Source: Pseudomonadota bacterium (GTDB lineage: Bacteria; Pseudomonadota; Alphaproteobacteria; SHVP01). From it: a stretch of DNA of 64,000 nt. Made by a program: the position numbers and the translations under genes. Position 1 is the stretch's first letter. Each line of letters starts with the position of its first letter. The notes under the pieces are model-generated. The model had not been told where the DNA came from. It ran no database searches and was given only the letters and a program-made list of their open reading frames with translations. Shown here one piece after another: positions 50,885 through 60,950 of the stretch. The stretch is taken from positions 1 through 64,000 of the forward strand of contig JAQBYN010000001.1 in NCBI GenBank assembly GCA_027622715.1, in the 5' to 3' direction.

Positions 50885-51397
50885 TCACTCATTGCCCACG
50901 TGTGCGCTGCGGCGCTCCAGAATGATCGTGTCGCGCCAGCGTCCCCTTTGTGGAGCATGGGTCATTCTTGCAATGCGTTCTCGGCGGCCGACGATCCGGA
51001 AACCGTGCCGCGCGTGAAGCCGCGCGCTGGCCGTGTTTTCTTCAAAAATAGACGATTGCAGCGTCCAAATGCCTTCGCCTTCGGCACTATCGATCATCGC
51101 TGTGAGCAGGAGGCTGCCAATCCCCCGTCCGAGCGACGAGGGCGCCACATAAACGCTGACCTCAGCGACACCGCGGTAGGCCTGGCGCCGCGATACCGGC
51201 GCTAGAGCAGCCCACCCGACAACGCTAGATTCGGTCGCAGCGACTAAGCGGCTGTGGCTGTGGTGTGATGCCGACCAGTCTTGCCAGTTCGGGGCCTGGG
51301 CTTCGAACGTTGAGTCGCCGCGATCGATACCGTCTTGGTAAATGGCGATGACCGCCTCCGCATCGCCTTCGACCATCGGTCGAATCGCCAGGGACAT
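50885..51397 (-). CDS. GNAT N-acetyltransferase, phosphinothricin-acetyltransferase-like
   Basis: A 170-residue GNAT protein. It has IRPMVEGDAEAVIAIYQDGIDRGDSTFE at the start, GWAALAPVSRRQAYRGVAEVSVYVAPSSLGRGIGSLLL with the acetyl-CoA loop (RGIG), and SIFEENTASARLHARHGFRIVGRRERIARM. This is the pat/bar-type layout that acetylates small amines such as phosphinothricin or methionine sulfone. It begins 8 bp after the aapP stop, making it a fifth gene of the aap operon. This suggests an amino-acid-like substrate (inference). Confidence 0.9.
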   Translation of the reverse strand: MSLAIRPMVEGDAEAVIAIYQDGIDRGDSTFEAQAPNWQDWSASHHSHSRLVAATESSVVGWAALAPVSRRQAYRGVAEVSVYVAPSSLGRGIGSLLLTAMIDSAEGEGIWTLQSSIFEENTASARLHARHGFRIVGRRERIARMTHAPQRGRWRDTIILERRSAHVGNE

Positions 51398-51404
51398 CAA
51401 TGGC

Positions 51405-52169
51405 TCACAGGATTTGACTCAAGAAGAGCTTCGTCCGGTCGGACTGCGGGTTGTTGAAGAATTCGTCAGGCGTGTTCTGCTCAACGATTTGACCGGCGTC
51501 CATGAAAATGACGCGGTCCGCCACTTGTGCCGCGAAGCCCATCTCGTGGGTCACGACAATCATCGTCATGCCGGTCTCGGCGAGATCGACCATGACATCG
51601 AGCACCTCTTTGATCATCTCCGGGTCGAGCGCCGAAGTCGGTTCGTCGAAGAGCATGATGTTGGGCTGCATGCATAGGCTGCGCGCGATCGCAACCCGCT
51701 GTTGCTGACCGCCCGACAATTGACCGGGATATTTATCAGCCTGCTCCGGTATTTTGACCCGCTCAAGCAACTCCATCGCCAACTTCTCGGCGTCTCGTTT
51801 AGGCGTCTTACGCACCCAGATCGGACCCAACGTGCAGTTTTCGAGGACCGACAAATGCGGAAACAAATTGAACTGCTGGAAGACCATGCCGACTTCGCGG
51901 CGAATCGCATCAATATTTTTCAGATCGTGGGTGAGTTCCGTTCCGTCGACCACGATTGAGCCTTGCTGATGCTCTTCGAGGCGGTTGATGCAACGGATGA
52001 GCGTGGACTTGCCAGACCCGGAGGGACCACAGATCACGATCCGCTCTCGCGGTGCGACCGATAGGTTGATATCGCGAAGTACGTGAAACGGACCAAACCA
52101 TTTGTTCAGTCCGACAATATCTATCATCGGCTGGGCGTTTGGAGCGGTCTGGTTCTGATCCGTAGACAT
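51405..52169 (-). CDS. aapP: General L-amino acid ABC transporter ATPase
   Basis: A 254-residue polar amino acid ABC ATPase. Walker A is [25 protein letters not shown], the Q-loop [18 protein letters not shown], the signature [15 protein letters not shown], Walker [20 protein letters not shown] and the H-loop VTHEMGFA. This close match to the AapP/GlnQ group and the order J-Q-M-P define the aap system. It is followed by the GNAT gene. Confidence 0.95.
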   Translation of the reverse strand: MSTDQNQTAPNAQPMIDIVGLNKWFGPFHVLRDINLSVAPRERIVICGPSGSGKSTLIRCINRLEEHQQGSIVVDGTELTHDLKNIDAIRREVGMVFQQFNLFPHLSVLENCTLGPIWVRKTPKRDAEKLAMELLERVKIPEQADKYPGQLSGGQQQRVAIARSLCMQPNIMLFDEPTSALDPEMIKEVLDVMVDLAETGMTMIVVTHEMGFAAQVADRVIFMDAGQIVEQNTPDEFFNNPQSDRTKLFLSQIL

Positions 52170-52177
52170 AGTGCCCT

Positions 52178-53287
52178 CTAGTGTTTGGACGTATCGAGGC
52201 GCTGCTCGAGATAGACCGAGTACCGCGACATCGAAAAACAGACGACAAAGAAGAAGAGTGAAATAAAGACTTGAGTCTCGACCGCTAACCCCAGCCAGTC
52301 CGGGTTCGAAATCATCGTCCTGCCTATGTTCAGGACATCAAAAAGACCGATCACAATCACCAGTGTCGTATCTTTGAACAGACCGATGAAAGTATTGACG
52401 ATGCCCGGAATCGAAATCTTGAGGGCCTGAGGAAGGATGATTAATCCCATCATCCTCCAGTATCCGAGGCCAAGCGCTTGTGCCGCTTCGTACTGGCCAC
52501 GCGGGATTGCCTGCAAACCACCGCGAATGACCTCAGCCATATACGCCGAGGCAAAAGCTGTCACGACGACAATCACCCGGACCACAAGATCTAAACTGAA
52601 CGAGGAGGGCAAGAAGATGGGCAACAGAATGGCGGCTACGAACAACAGCGTGATTAGCGGCACGCCGCGAAACACCTCGATGAACGCGACCGACAGCGTC
52701 CGCACGATAGGCATCTTGGACCGCCGTCCTAAGGCAAGCACAATGCCGATCGGCAGCGACAACACTATTCCGGCCAGGCCCACCGTGACGTTGAGCATAA
52801 ACCCGCCGAATTTGTTGGTCGGGACTTCCTCGAGTCCAAAGCCGCCAATCAGCAGGAAGGTCGCGACAAACGGAAAAGCGAGAGAGAACCACCGCAACTG
52901 CTTGGCACCCGGCATCTTGTCGAAAAGGATCGGGGCGAGGGCCGGTAGTATCAGGAAGAGCGCAAGGTTGACGCGCCATGTCTGCTCGTCGGGATAAAAG
53001 CCGTACAAAAACTGATCGATCCGCTGATCGAACCAAGCCCAGCAGGCCCCTGTTCCCGTGCAAGCGAAACGGTCGGTGCCGGCAAAATCGGCGTCAAAGA
53101 ATGCCCAATTAAGAAGACCCGGAATAATGAGCCACAGGGCGTACAGCGCCAGAAGCGTGAGCCCTGTATTGAGCCACCCAGAAAACAGATTGGCGCGAAG
53201 CCAGCCGATAATGCCGGACATCGCGACGGGTGGTGCGCGCTCGGGCAACATATCGTTCGGCTGACGGAAGAATGGCGACGTCGTCAT
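52178..53287 (-). CDS. aapM: General L-amino acid ABC transporter permease
   Basis: A 369-residue permease of the HisMQ type. An N-terminal region with [15 protein letters not shown] precedes the C-terminal transport domain with the EAA-type loop [47 protein letters not shown]. It also contains [20 protein letters not shown], typical of AapM. Start and stop overlaps place it between aapQ and aapP. The ATG at 53287 overlaps the aapQ stop by four bases. Confidence 0.95.
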   Translation of the reverse strand: MTTSPFFRQPNDMLPERAPPVAMSGIIGWLRANLFSGWLNTGLTLLALYALWLIIPGLLNWAFFDADFAGTDRFACTGTGACWAWFDQRIDQFLYGFYPDEQTWRVNLALFLILPALAPILFDKMPGAKQLRWFSLAFPFVATFLLIGGFGLEEVPTNKFGGFMLNVTVGLAGIVLSLPIGIVLALGRRSKMPIVRTLSVAFIEVFRGVPLITLLFVAAILLPIFLPSSFSLDLVVRVIVVVTAFASAYMAEVIRGGLQAIPRGQYEAAQALGLGYWRMMGLIILPQALKISIPGIVNTFIGLFKDTTLVIVIGLFDVLNIGRTMISNPDWLGLAVETQVFISLFFFVVCFSMSRYSVYLEQRLDTSKH

Positions 53288-54465
53288 CGTTCCACCAGGG
53301 CAATGTGACTGTTGTACCAATTCATGAAGGCCGAGGTCCCCAAGCTGAGACTTAGGTAAACCACCATCCAAATGCCGACGACCTCGATGGCCTGCCCACT
53401 TTGGTTCAAGACGGTGTTCCCGATCGACACAAGATCCTGGTAGCCGATCGCGATGGCGAGCGACGAGTTTTTTGTCAGATTGAGATACTGGCTCGTCAGC
53501 GGCGGAATAATTACGCGCAACGCCTGCGGAATGATGATCTTGCGCATGGTCAAACCGGGCCGGAGGCCCAACGCATGCGCGGCCTCGCTCTGCCCCTTAC
53601 TCACCGACAAAATACCGGCGCGCACAATTTCCGAGATGAACGCTCCGGTGTACGTCGTCAGCGCCCACCACAGGGCGACAAGCTCTGGCGTGATATTGAA
53701 TCCGCCGCGGAAGTTGAACCGCGTCTTTTCCGGGATGTCCCAATCCAGCGGCTGTCCGAGAGCAACGAAAAGCAACAGCGGCGGCAGGACGACTAGGCCG
53801 AGGCCGACCCAGAGCATCGGGAACGGCTGACCGGTCGCCATATGACGGCGACGGGCCCAGCGACCGACGAGGTAAGAGGCGAAGACGCCTAAGAGGAATG
53901 CCAACGCAACCCAGCCGAACCCGTTTTCCAAGATCGGCGCGGGCATCCGTACCCCGCGGTTGTTCAGGAATAGAGAATTGCCGATGGACAGACTGTCGGC
54001 GACTTTGGGTAGTCCCGTAAGGATCGACCACCAGAAAATAATCTGCAGGAGTACGGGCACATTGCGGGTGAATTCGACGTAGACACCGATCAATCGACCG
54101 ACCAGCCAATTGTTGGACAGGCGGAAAACGCCGGCAAGGAAACCAATCACCGTTGCCGATATGATTCCGGCGGCGGATACCAGCAAGGTGTTTAGAAGTC
54201 CCACGACCAGTGCCCGACCAAACGTGGAGGTCGAAGCGTATTCGATAAGATTCTGGTTAATCTCGAAAAAGGCGGGATCTTGGAGGAAGCCAAAGCCGGG
54301 CTCCATGCCCCGCGCCTGCAAGTTCGCCATGGTGTTGGCGACAAAGAATGCGACCAGGAGGGCGAGCCCGAGAACCACCAGAATCTGAAAAAGCGCGCTA
54401 CGCGCACGCTCGTCGCTCCAAATGCGACGGATCTGGAAACCGGACTCTTGGCGCGAGTTGGCCAT
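53284..54465 (-). CDS. aapQ: General L-amino acid ABC transporter permease
   Basis: A 393-residue permease with a long N-terminal part of extra helices. The conserved loop is FISEIVRAGILSVSKGQSEAAHALGLRPGLTMRKIIIPQALRVIIPPLTSQYLNLTKNSSLAIAIGYQDLVS. This KNSSLA ending and the length are typical of AapQ. It forms the inner-membrane channel with AapM. A strong hairpin separates it from aapJ. Confidence 0.95.
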   Translation of the reverse strand: MANSRQESGFQIRRIWSDERARSALFQILVVLGLALLVAFFVANTMANLQARGMEPGFGFLQDPAFFEINQNLIEYASTSTFGRALVVGLLNTLLVSAAGIISATVIGFLAGVFRLSNNWLVGRLIGVYVEFTRNVPVLLQIIFWWSILTGLPKVADSLSIGNSLFLNNRGVRMPAPILENGFGWVALAFLLGVFASYLVGRWARRRHMATGQPFPMLWVGLGLVVLPPLLLFVALGQPLDWDIPEKTRFNFRGGFNITPELVALWWALTTYTGAFISEIVRAGILSVSKGQSEAAHALGLRPGLTMRKIIIPQALRVIIPPLTSQYLNLTKNSSLAIAIGYQDLVSIGNTVLNQSGQAIEVVGIWMVVYLSLSLGTSAFMNWYNSHIALVER

Positions 54466-54492
54466 GAAAAACGGCGACTGCTGAAGTCTAAA

Positions 54493-54550
54493 GCTAAGCG
54501 AGCGGTTGCGCGCCGCCCGCTAGGCGGACGACGCGCAAACCACGCTTAGC
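54493..54550 (-). promoter_or_regulatory. Long hairpin between aapJ and aapQ
   Basis: Outer arms GCTAAGCG (54493-54500) and CGCTTAGC (54543-54550) are followed inward by GGTTGCGCG against CGCGCAAACC (one bulged A). A perfect CCGCC/GGCGG stem with a five-base loop forms the apex (54513-54527). The structure begins at the aapJ stop codon. Such hairpins behind a binding-protein gene protect its mRNA and lower expression of the following permease genes. Confidence 0.8.
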
Positions 54551-55571
54551 GCATCGGTGGTGCGTAGAGGAGACCACCCTTGGTGTACAACGCGTTCTGA
54601 CCGCGATCTAACGCCAGGGCCGTGTTTGGGCCGAGGAAACGATCGAAGATCTCACCGTAGTTGCCAACGGCTTTGATCACGTTTGCCGCCCAGTCCTTTT
54701 GCAACCCGAGCATCTCGCCCAAGGAACCTTCAGAACCCAGCATCCGATTGATCTCGGGATTGTTGGTGCCTTTCGCCATTTCGGCGACATTGGCTTGGGT
54801 CACCCCATACTCTTCGGCATTGATGAGAACGTTAAGCGTCCAACGCGCGACGTCCGCCCATTGATCGTCGCCCTGCCGCACAAGCGGACCAAGCGGCTCT
54901 TTGGAAATGATCTCAGGGAACACCATGTGGGCGTCGGCATTCTCAAATGTCGTTTTGGTCGCCGCTAGGCCCGAGGCATCGGTGGTGTAGACATCGCAAC
55001 GGTCGGCAAGATAGGCCACGCGTGCTTCTTCGTTGGTCTCGATCGGAACCGGTTCGAACTTGATGTTATTGACCCGGAAGAAATCCGCGAGATTGAGTTC
55101 CGTCGTCGTGCCGGTCTGGATGCACACCGAAGCGCCATCCAGCTCCTTGGCGCTCTTTACGCCCAGCGACTTACGACCGATGAACCCCTGGCCGTCGTAG
55201 TAGTTCACGCCGACAAAAGTGAAGGCGAGGTCGACGTCACGCGAAAACGTCCAGGTCGTGTTGCGCGACAGAAGGTCGATTTCACCTGAGGCAAGCGCCG
55301 GGAAACGATTGGCACCGGTCAAATTGACGAATTGAACCTTGTTGCCATCGCCAAAAACAGCCGCGGCGACCGCTCTGCAGAAGGCGGCATCGAAGCCGGT
55401 CCAATTGCCCGAATCGTCGGTATAGGCAAAACCTGGCAATCCTGTGTTGATTCCGCATTTGAGCGCGCCAGCAGCCCGGACATCATCCAAAGTTGCCGCG
55501 TGGCTAATCGAGGCGCCGCCAATTGTGGCCGCAGCCACTATCGCCGCCGCAAAATATTTCACTGATTTCAT
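54546..55571 (-). CDS. aapJ: General L-amino acid ABC transporter periplasmic binding protein
   Basis: A 341-residue secreted protein with signal peptide KYFAAAIVAAATIGGASISHA. The mature part shows TLDDVRAAGALKCGINTGLPGFAYTDDSGNWTGFDAAFCRAVAAAVFGD, typical of AapJ, and RNTTWTFSRDVDLAFTF. It binds a broad range of L-amino acids in the periplasm. GGGAGG lies before the ATG. First gene of the aap operon. Confidence 0.95.
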   Translation of the reverse strand: MKSVKYFAAAIVAAATIGGASISHAATLDDVRAAGALKCGINTGLPGFAYTDDSGNWTGFDAAFCRAVAAAVFGDGNKVQFVNLTGANRFPALASGEIDLLSRNTTWTFSRDVDLAFTFVGVNYYDGQGFIGRKSLGVKSAKELDGASVCIQTGTTTELNLADFFRVNNIKFEPVPIETNEEARVAYLADRCDVYTTDASGLAATKTTFENADAHMVFPEIISKEPLGPLVRQGDDQWADVARWTLNVLINAEEYGVTQANVAEMAKGTNNPEINRMLGSEGSLGEMLGLQKDWAANVIKAVGNYGEIFDRFLGPNTALALDRGQNALYTKGGLLYAPPMR

Positions 55572-56049
55572 TATTACTAACCTCCCATTGTGTTTTCGTG
55601 CCGACAGGTTGGCTAGCCCCCGCTTCCGTTGGAGCCGCCCTTCACCTGCCTGCTTGAATGAACCTTAGCGACATCGCCCCACCCGACCAAGCTTAAGGCC
55701 AAAAATACGACAGCGAAATTGACCTAGGGTCAAGGGCCGCGATTTTGTTAAGACTAGCCGCGTCCCTGCGCTGGCTGTCAGGCGCATCCCAGCGCCGTGC
55801 CACGACGAGATTTTTGTGGCGCGCCCACCGGCGGAATAACGCCGGCTATCCGGCCAGGCTGAGCGCCCGTCGTATGGTCGGATCGCAGCGCAACGCCGTT
55901 AACGTGCGGGAAACCGTGATTGCCGATACTTGCTCCCGGAAAGGTTTACCGGCCATCGAGGCGGCCAACCTTGGATCGGTCAATTGCGGATCGCGGATGG
56001 CCGCGCCTATTGTGGCGGTTCCAATGCGGACCATGAAAACACGAGCGAC
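55572..56049. other. Intergenic region between aapJ and the HD-GYP gene
   Basis: This 478-bp stretch is expected to contain the divergent promoters of aapJ and the HD-GYP gene. The first 170 bases are A/T-richer than average. Codon-like composition continues from about 55745 on, and a minus-strand 62-codon frame (55846-56034) is open, but neither frame has a ribosome-binding site or recognisable product. Nothing further is supported. Confidence 0.5.
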
Positions 56050-57282
56050 ATGAGCCTTGTTCTTGAATTACTGGCGTACGTCGAAAAGGACGCGCCCAGG
56101 AACGTCAGTCAACTTCTCGACCGGTTTCTCGGCAAATGTCGAGAAATCACAGGGTCCGATGCGGCAACGGCATATATTGTCCGCCGACGCGGGCGCGAAC
56201 GCGTCCTCGCACCGGTCGCCCGCCAGAATGGGATCTCAGTCCAGCGGCCTAACGCAGTTGAGCCGATCCCACTGAACGCAGCGACGATCGCCGGCTATGT
56301 CGCGGGATCCGGCGAGGTGGTCAGGCTGGAAGACGTCGGGCGGGTGCCGGTAGCCCGTCCCTATAGTTTCAACCCGGCGCTCGAAGCGCCGGGGTTCGAT
56401 GTCGGACCGCTGGTATGCTTTCCCATCATGACCTTCCAGGGTCGCGTTGTTGCTGTCATTGAACTCATGATGCGACGCAACGACGCGGTCAGCGCGACTG
56501 CCCCCTTCTCCCAAAAGGAGATCGACGGGCTGATGGAAGTCGCGGCCGTGATCTCGGGCTACGTCGAGCGAACCGACAATCTCGAGCAGATCGAGGAACG
56601 GAACGTCAAGTTGCGCCAGCGCAATCGCGCGCTCGCCAGACAGCGTGAACGGATCGCACAGTTACAGTCGGAAACCGAAGAGGCATTCAAGCTGTCGATC
56701 AGCTTGCTCGCCCGCGCCGCGGAAATTCACGACGAAGGAACCGGCAATCACATTGTTCGCGTTAACGAGTACGCTTACTTCCTGGCGCAACGCATGGGGA
56801 TGGCAAAAGACTTCTGCGACGAAATTCGCTACTCCGCACAGCTTCACGACGTCGGAAAGCTCAGCGTCGACCAGGCCATCTTGAACAAGGGCGGCGCGTT
56901 GACGGCCGACGAGCGGAGCCAGATGGATCAGCACCCCATTTTTGGCTTCCAAATCTTGTCACATTCGCATCGCCTGAAGCTCGCCGCGGAAATCGCGCTC
57001 TTTCACCATGAAAAATGGGACGGATCGGGGTACCCGCATGGCGTGAAGGGGGAAGAAATTCCGATTTCCGCGCGGATCGTCGCGCTTGCCGATACCTACG
57101 ACGCGCTTCGGGCCAAACGGTCCTACAAATCTGCCTATTCCCACAAGAGAACGGTGGACGTCATCGTCAAGGGCGACAAGAGGCTCGACCCGGTTGGGCA
57201 CTTCGATCCGGACCTCATCGAGATCTTCATCCGCAACCACCAGGGCCTCGACAATATCTGGCAAGAGTTCGCCGACGCCTAG
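56050..57282 (+). CDS. GAF/HD-GYP domain phosphodiesterase
   Basis: A 410-residue cytoplasmic signalling protein. A GAF-type sensor at about 10-175 is followed by a coiled helix (NVKLRQRNRALARQRERIAQ) and the HD-GYP domain (about 215-400). The domain has SAQLHDVGKLSVD and HHEKWDGSGYPHGVKGEEIP, the latter being the GYP motif, plus IVALADTYDALRAKRSYK. HD-GYP proteins hydrolyse c-di-GMP. The ATG at 56050 starts at the GAF domain; the frame continues 40 codons upstream. It precedes the CHASE2 cyclase gene by 77 bp. Confidence 0.92.
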   Translation: MSLVLELLAYVEKDAPRNVSQLLDRFLGKCREITGSDAATAYIVRRRGRERVLAPVARQNGISVQRPNAVEPIPLNAATIAGYVAGSGEVVRLEDVGRVPVARPYSFNPALEAPGFDVGPLVCFPIMTFQGRVVAVIELMMRRNDAVSATAPFSQKEIDGLMEVAAVISGYVERTDNLEQIEERNVKLRQRNRALARQRERIAQLQSETEEAFKLSISLLARAAEIHDEGTGNHIVRVNEYAYFLAQRMGMAKDFCDEIRYSAQLHDVGKLSVDQAILNKGGALTADERSQMDQHPIFGFQILSHSHRLKLAAEIALFHHEKWDGSGYPHGVKGEEIPISARIVALADTYDALRAKRSYKSAYSHKRTVDVIVKGDKRLDPVGHFDPDLIEIFIRNHQGLDNIWQEFADA

Positions 57283-57359
57283 AGCGAACGCCCTTTAACG
57301 CGTAGTCTTTGTTTGAGACTCACGCCGATGAAGACTTAGGCTGCGGGATTGTCGCCACC

Positions 57360-59624
57360 ATGCTGAAACGCGTTCGACGCGCCCAACACATTCTCGTTCC
57401 GCTGGCGATGATCGCCATCGCGGTGGCGGCCCGATGGGCTTTGCCTCAGGTCGAAGAATTGCAAATGCGGGTCTTCGACGTTTACCAGCGGATTGCGCCG
57501 CGCGAATACGTCCCAGTGCCGGTGAAGTATGTCGATCTGGATGACGAGTCGCTGGAAAAGATCGGCCAATGGCCGTGGCCGCGGACGTTCGTCGCTCAAC
57601 TTGTCGCCCAGTTAGCGAATGCGGGCGCAGCAGCAATTGCATTCGATATTGTCTTCGCCGAGCCCGACCGAACATCACCCCAGTTCATAATCGATTTGTG
57701 GCCGTTGACCCGAGAAGTCGAGGCTCTCAAAGCCAATATGGACGAATTGCCCGACCACGACGCGATATTGGCCGAAGTTATTTCTCAGACGCCGGTGATT
57801 ACCGGATTTGTGCTGACGAGCGACGGCAATCTGCCGCGTACGCCGGCTCACAAGGCTTCCATTGCCTATGGCGGAGACAATCCCCGCGACTACATTTTTG
57901 GTTTTCCCGGCGCAGTCGGGAACTTGGACATCCTGACGGAACATGCATCGGGGAACGGAAGCTTCAATCTCGTTGCCGAGCGCGACGGGATTGTCCGCCG
58001 CGTCCCGCTGTTCTTGAGGCTCAATGGTGAAGACGAAGTCTACCCGTCTCTCGCCGCCGAAGTCATACGCGTCGTGCAGGGCGCCAACACCTACATTATC
58101 AAATCGGCTGGCGCGAGCGGGGAGATCGGCTACGGCGGCGTACGGCTCGGCCTAACCGGCGTCAAGATCGGACACTTTGAGGTGCCGACCGGGCCACAGG
58201 GCCGAATGTGGTTGCACTTCACCAAGCGCGTGCCGGAGCGCCGGATCCCGGCGTGGAAGGTATTCAGCGCCGACTTTGACCCGGCTTCGGTCGAAGGGCA
58301 GATCGTGTTTATCGGCACCTCGGCCGCTGGTCTATTTGATATTCGAGCGACACCGCTCGAGGCGGCTACGCCGGGCGTGGAAGTCCATGTGCAAGCGGTC
58401 GAACAAATCCTGCTGAATCACTACCTTGAGCGTCCCGATTGGGCCGAAGGCGCCGAGTACATCTACATGGTTCTGCTCGGTCTACTGCTGGTCTTTATCC
58501 TGCCGAGTCTGGGTGCGTTGTGGAGCGCCATCATTGGCGCGCTCGGCATCGGCATCGCGATTGCGGCCTCATGGTATCTATACCGGGGACAGCTTTGGTT
58601 GCTCGATCCGATCTACGCATCGACTGTTGTCGTGCTGGTCTATATGTCGAGTTCGCTGCTTAACTTTCTCAAGACCGAGGCGGAGAAACGTCAGGTCCGC
58701 GGCGCCTTTAGCCAGTACCTATCGCCTGCCCTCGTCGAACAATTGGCCAACGAACCGGAGCGTCTTGTCCTCGGCGGCGAAATGCGCGACATGACCCTGC
58801 TGTTTTGCGATATCCGCGGTTTCACCACAATTTCAGAACAGTTCAAGACCGATCCACGCGGACTGACCAGACTCATCAACCGGTTCCTAACGCCGATGAC
58901 CGACATGATCCTCGATCGGCGCGGGACCATCGACAAATACATGGGTGATTGCATCATGGCGTTCTGGAACGCGCCGCTGGACGACGCGATCCACGCCGAG
59001 CATGGCTGCGAGTCGGCGCTAGCGATGTTCAACGCGCTGCACGGGCTAAACGAAAAACTTCGGCTGGAAGCGGAAAGTGAGAATCGAACGCACTATCCCA
59101 TCAACGTTGGTATCGGTCTTAACAGCGGCGAATGCTGTGTCGGTAACATGGGGTCGGATAAGCGTTTTGACTATTCCGTGCTGGGCGACGCCGTAAACTT
59201 GGCGGCCCGTCTAGAAGGTCAGTCGAAGAACTACGGCGTTGGCGTCGTGATTGGCGAGGAAACACGCAAAGCCGCCCCCCAATTTGCCTCGCTGGAACTC
59301 GATCTAATTGCCGTTAAGGGCAAAACCGAACCGGTGCTGATTCACGGGCTGCGCGGCGACGCAGCGGAACGAAAAGATGCGGCATTTCTCGCACTGGAAA
59401 AACAGCACGCGGAAATGATCGTTGCTTATCGCGGCCAGCAATGGGATCGCGCTGAACAACTGATCGCCGAATGCCGCGTCTTGGCCAAAAAGACCAACGG
59501 CGAATCACACGGGCTTGGCGGGCTGGATGTGCTCTACGACCTGTATGTGGATCGCATCGCCGCCTACCGCGAGACCCCGCCGGCAACCGATTGGGACGGC
59601 GTCTTCATCGCCACGTCCAAATAG
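57360..59624 (+). CDS. CHASE2-domain class III adenylate/guanylate cyclase
   Basis: A 754-residue membrane protein. An N-terminal helix and a periplasmic CHASE2 sensor (about 30-345; VKYVDLDDESLEKIGQWPWPR, FIGTSAAGLFDIRATPL) are followed by three helices (about 360-440). The catalytic domain contains MTLLFCDIRGFTTISEQF and GDCIMAFWNAP, the two metal aspartates, and VGIGLNSGECCVGNMGSDKRFDYSVLGDAVNLAARL. It ends DWDGVFIATSK. It makes cAMP or cGMP in response to an extracellular signal; nucleotide specificity is not assigned. Confidence 0.93.
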   Translation: MLKRVRRAQHILVPLAMIAIAVAARWALPQVEELQMRVFDVYQRIAPREYVPVPVKYVDLDDESLEKIGQWPWPRTFVAQLVAQLANAGAAAIAFDIVFAEPDRTSPQFIIDLWPLTREVEALKANMDELPDHDAILAEVISQTPVITGFVLTSDGNLPRTPAHKASIAYGGDNPRDYIFGFPGAVGNLDILTEHASGNGSFNLVAERDGIVRRVPLFLRLNGEDEVYPSLAAEVIRVVQGANTYIIKSAGASGEIGYGGVRLGLTGVKIGHFEVPTGPQGRMWLHFTKRVPERRIPAWKVFSADFDPASVEGQIVFIGTSAAGLFDIRATPLEAATPGVEVHVQAVEQILLNHYLERPDWAEGAEYIYMVLLGLLLVFILPSLGALWSAIIGALGIGIAIAASWYLYRGQLWLLDPIYASTVVVLVYMSSSLLNFLKTEAEKRQVRGAFSQYLSPALVEQLANEPERLVLGGEMRDMTLLFCDIRGFTTISEQFKTDPRGLTRLINRFLTPMTDMILDRRGTIDKYMGDCIMAFWNAPLDDAIHAEHGCESALAMFNALHGLNEKLRLEAESENRTHYPINVGIGLNSGECCVGNMGSDKRFDYSVLGDAVNLAARLEGQSKNYGVGVVIGEETRKAAPQFASLELDLIAVKGKTEPVLIHGLRGDAAERKDAAFLALEKQHAEMIVAYRGQQWDRAEQLIAECRVLAKKTNGESHGLGGLDVLYDLYVDRIAAYRETPPATDWDGVFIATSK

Positions 59625-59741
59625 CCCACCGCCAGCTTATTTCTCTGCGCCGGTCACGAACTGGCGGCGAGCCCTGCGTTGTAGGGCCTTTGCCAAATCG
59701 GTATGGTTCGCGCCGACCGCTCAGAGGCCAAGAATATCGCC

Positions 59742-60950
59742 ATGGAAAACCTCCGCACCCTTGATGACATCGACGTTGAGGGAAAAACCGTTCTGGTTCG
59801 CGCCGATCTCAACGTCCCGATGGAAGACCTCAACATGACGGACGGTTTGCGCCTCGAACGGCTCGCGCCGACGCTGCGCGAACTTCTCGCGGCTGGCGCA
59901 CGCGTTGTTGTCCTGTCGCACTTTGGCCGCCCCAAGGGGAAATTTCAGGCCGCACTATCATTGCGCCGCGTCCGCGAAGTTCTCGGGACAGCACTCGGGC
60001 GACCCCCAATTCCGTTTTCCGACACTTGCATTGGGACGGCGGCCAAGGAGGCGGTCGGAAATCTGGAACCGGGCGAAATTATCTTGATGGAGAACCTACG
60101 CTTTCACGCGGGGGAGGAAGCCAACGACCCCGCCTTTGCCGCTGCGCTCGCCGAACTCGGCGATATATACATCAACGAAGCATTCTCATGTTCACACCGC
60201 GCGCACGCGTCCATCGAGGGAATCACACATTTTCTTCCCAGCGTTGCGGGACGGGGCATGGAAGTCGAACTGACGGCCTTGAGCAAAGCGCTCGACGCAC
60301 CACAAGAACCCGTCGCGGCGATTGTCGGCGGTTCCAAGGTTTCGACGAAGCTGGGTGCGCTGACCAACTTGGTCGCAAAGGTCCAATTCCTTGTGATCGG
60401 TGGCGGCATGGCCAACACCTTTCTGTTCGCGCGCGGCGTCGAGATTGGCAAGAGTTTGTGCGAGCCCGGGCTTGCGACAACGGCGCGCGAAGTCGAGGCG
60501 GCGGCGGTCGCCGCTGGTTGCGAGATCATCTTGCCGGATGATGCCGTCGTCGCGCGAAAATTACGGCCCAATGTCGCCAACACCACCGTCGACATCGCGA
60601 ATGTTCCGAGTGATGCAATGATCCTTGACGTTGGATCAAAAACCGTCGCGAGGCTCGTGGACATACTTGGTGGGTGCCGCACAGTTGTCTGGAACGGTCC
60701 GTTGGGGGCTTTCGAAACGCCGCCCTTTCAATCCGGGACAGTCGCCGTCGCTCAGGCCGTTGCGGCGCTGACGAGGGACGGAACATTGTTGAGCGTCGCA
60801 GGCGGCGGAGACACGATGGCGGCACTGGCTCAAGCCCAAGTCGATACCGACTTCAGCTACATTTCGGCCGCCGGCGGCGCTTTCTTGGAGTGGCTCGAGG
60901 GAAAAGCACTGCCCGGCGTCGAGGCGCTGGTGCGCTCGGCAGCCGCGTAA
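59742..60950 (+). CDS. pgk: Phosphoglycerate kinase
   Basis: A 402-residue glycolytic kinase (1,3-bisphosphoglycerate + ADP to 3-phosphoglycerate + ATP). Signatures are KTVLVRADLNVPM, LSHFGRPKGK, MENLRFHAGEEAND, VGGSKVSTKLGALTNL, GGGMANTF, VWNGPLGAFE and SVAGGGDTMAAL. The ATG at 59742 gives the family's usual N-terminus. It stands alone without gap or fba, and is convergent with the GAF cyclase gene with abutting stops. This is an essential housekeeping gene set between two cyclases. Confidence 0.96.
   Translation: MENLRTLDDIDVEGKTVLVRADLNVPMEDLNMTDGLRLERLAPTLRELLAAGARVVVLSHFGRPKGKFQAALSLRRVREVLGTALGRPPIPFSDTCIGTAAKEAVGNLEPGEIILMENLRFHAGEEANDPAFAAALAELGDIYINEAFSCSHRAHASIEGITHFLPSVAGRGMEVELTALSKALDAPQEPVAAIVGGSKVSTKLGALTNLVAKVQFLVIGGGMANTFLFARGVEIGKSLCEPGLATTAREVEAAAVAAGCEIILPDDAVVARKLRPNVANTTVDIANVPSDAMILDVGSKTVARLVDILGGCRTVVWNGPLGAFETPPFQSGTVAVAQAVAALTRDGTLLSVAGGGDTMAALAQAQVDTDFSYISAAGGAFLEWLEGKALPGVEALVRSAAA

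Noticed and set aside
55745-56053. Open frames in both strands upstream of the HD-GYP gene
   Set aside because: No ribosome-binding site, no conserved motif, and an Arg/Ala-rich composition typical of shadow frames.
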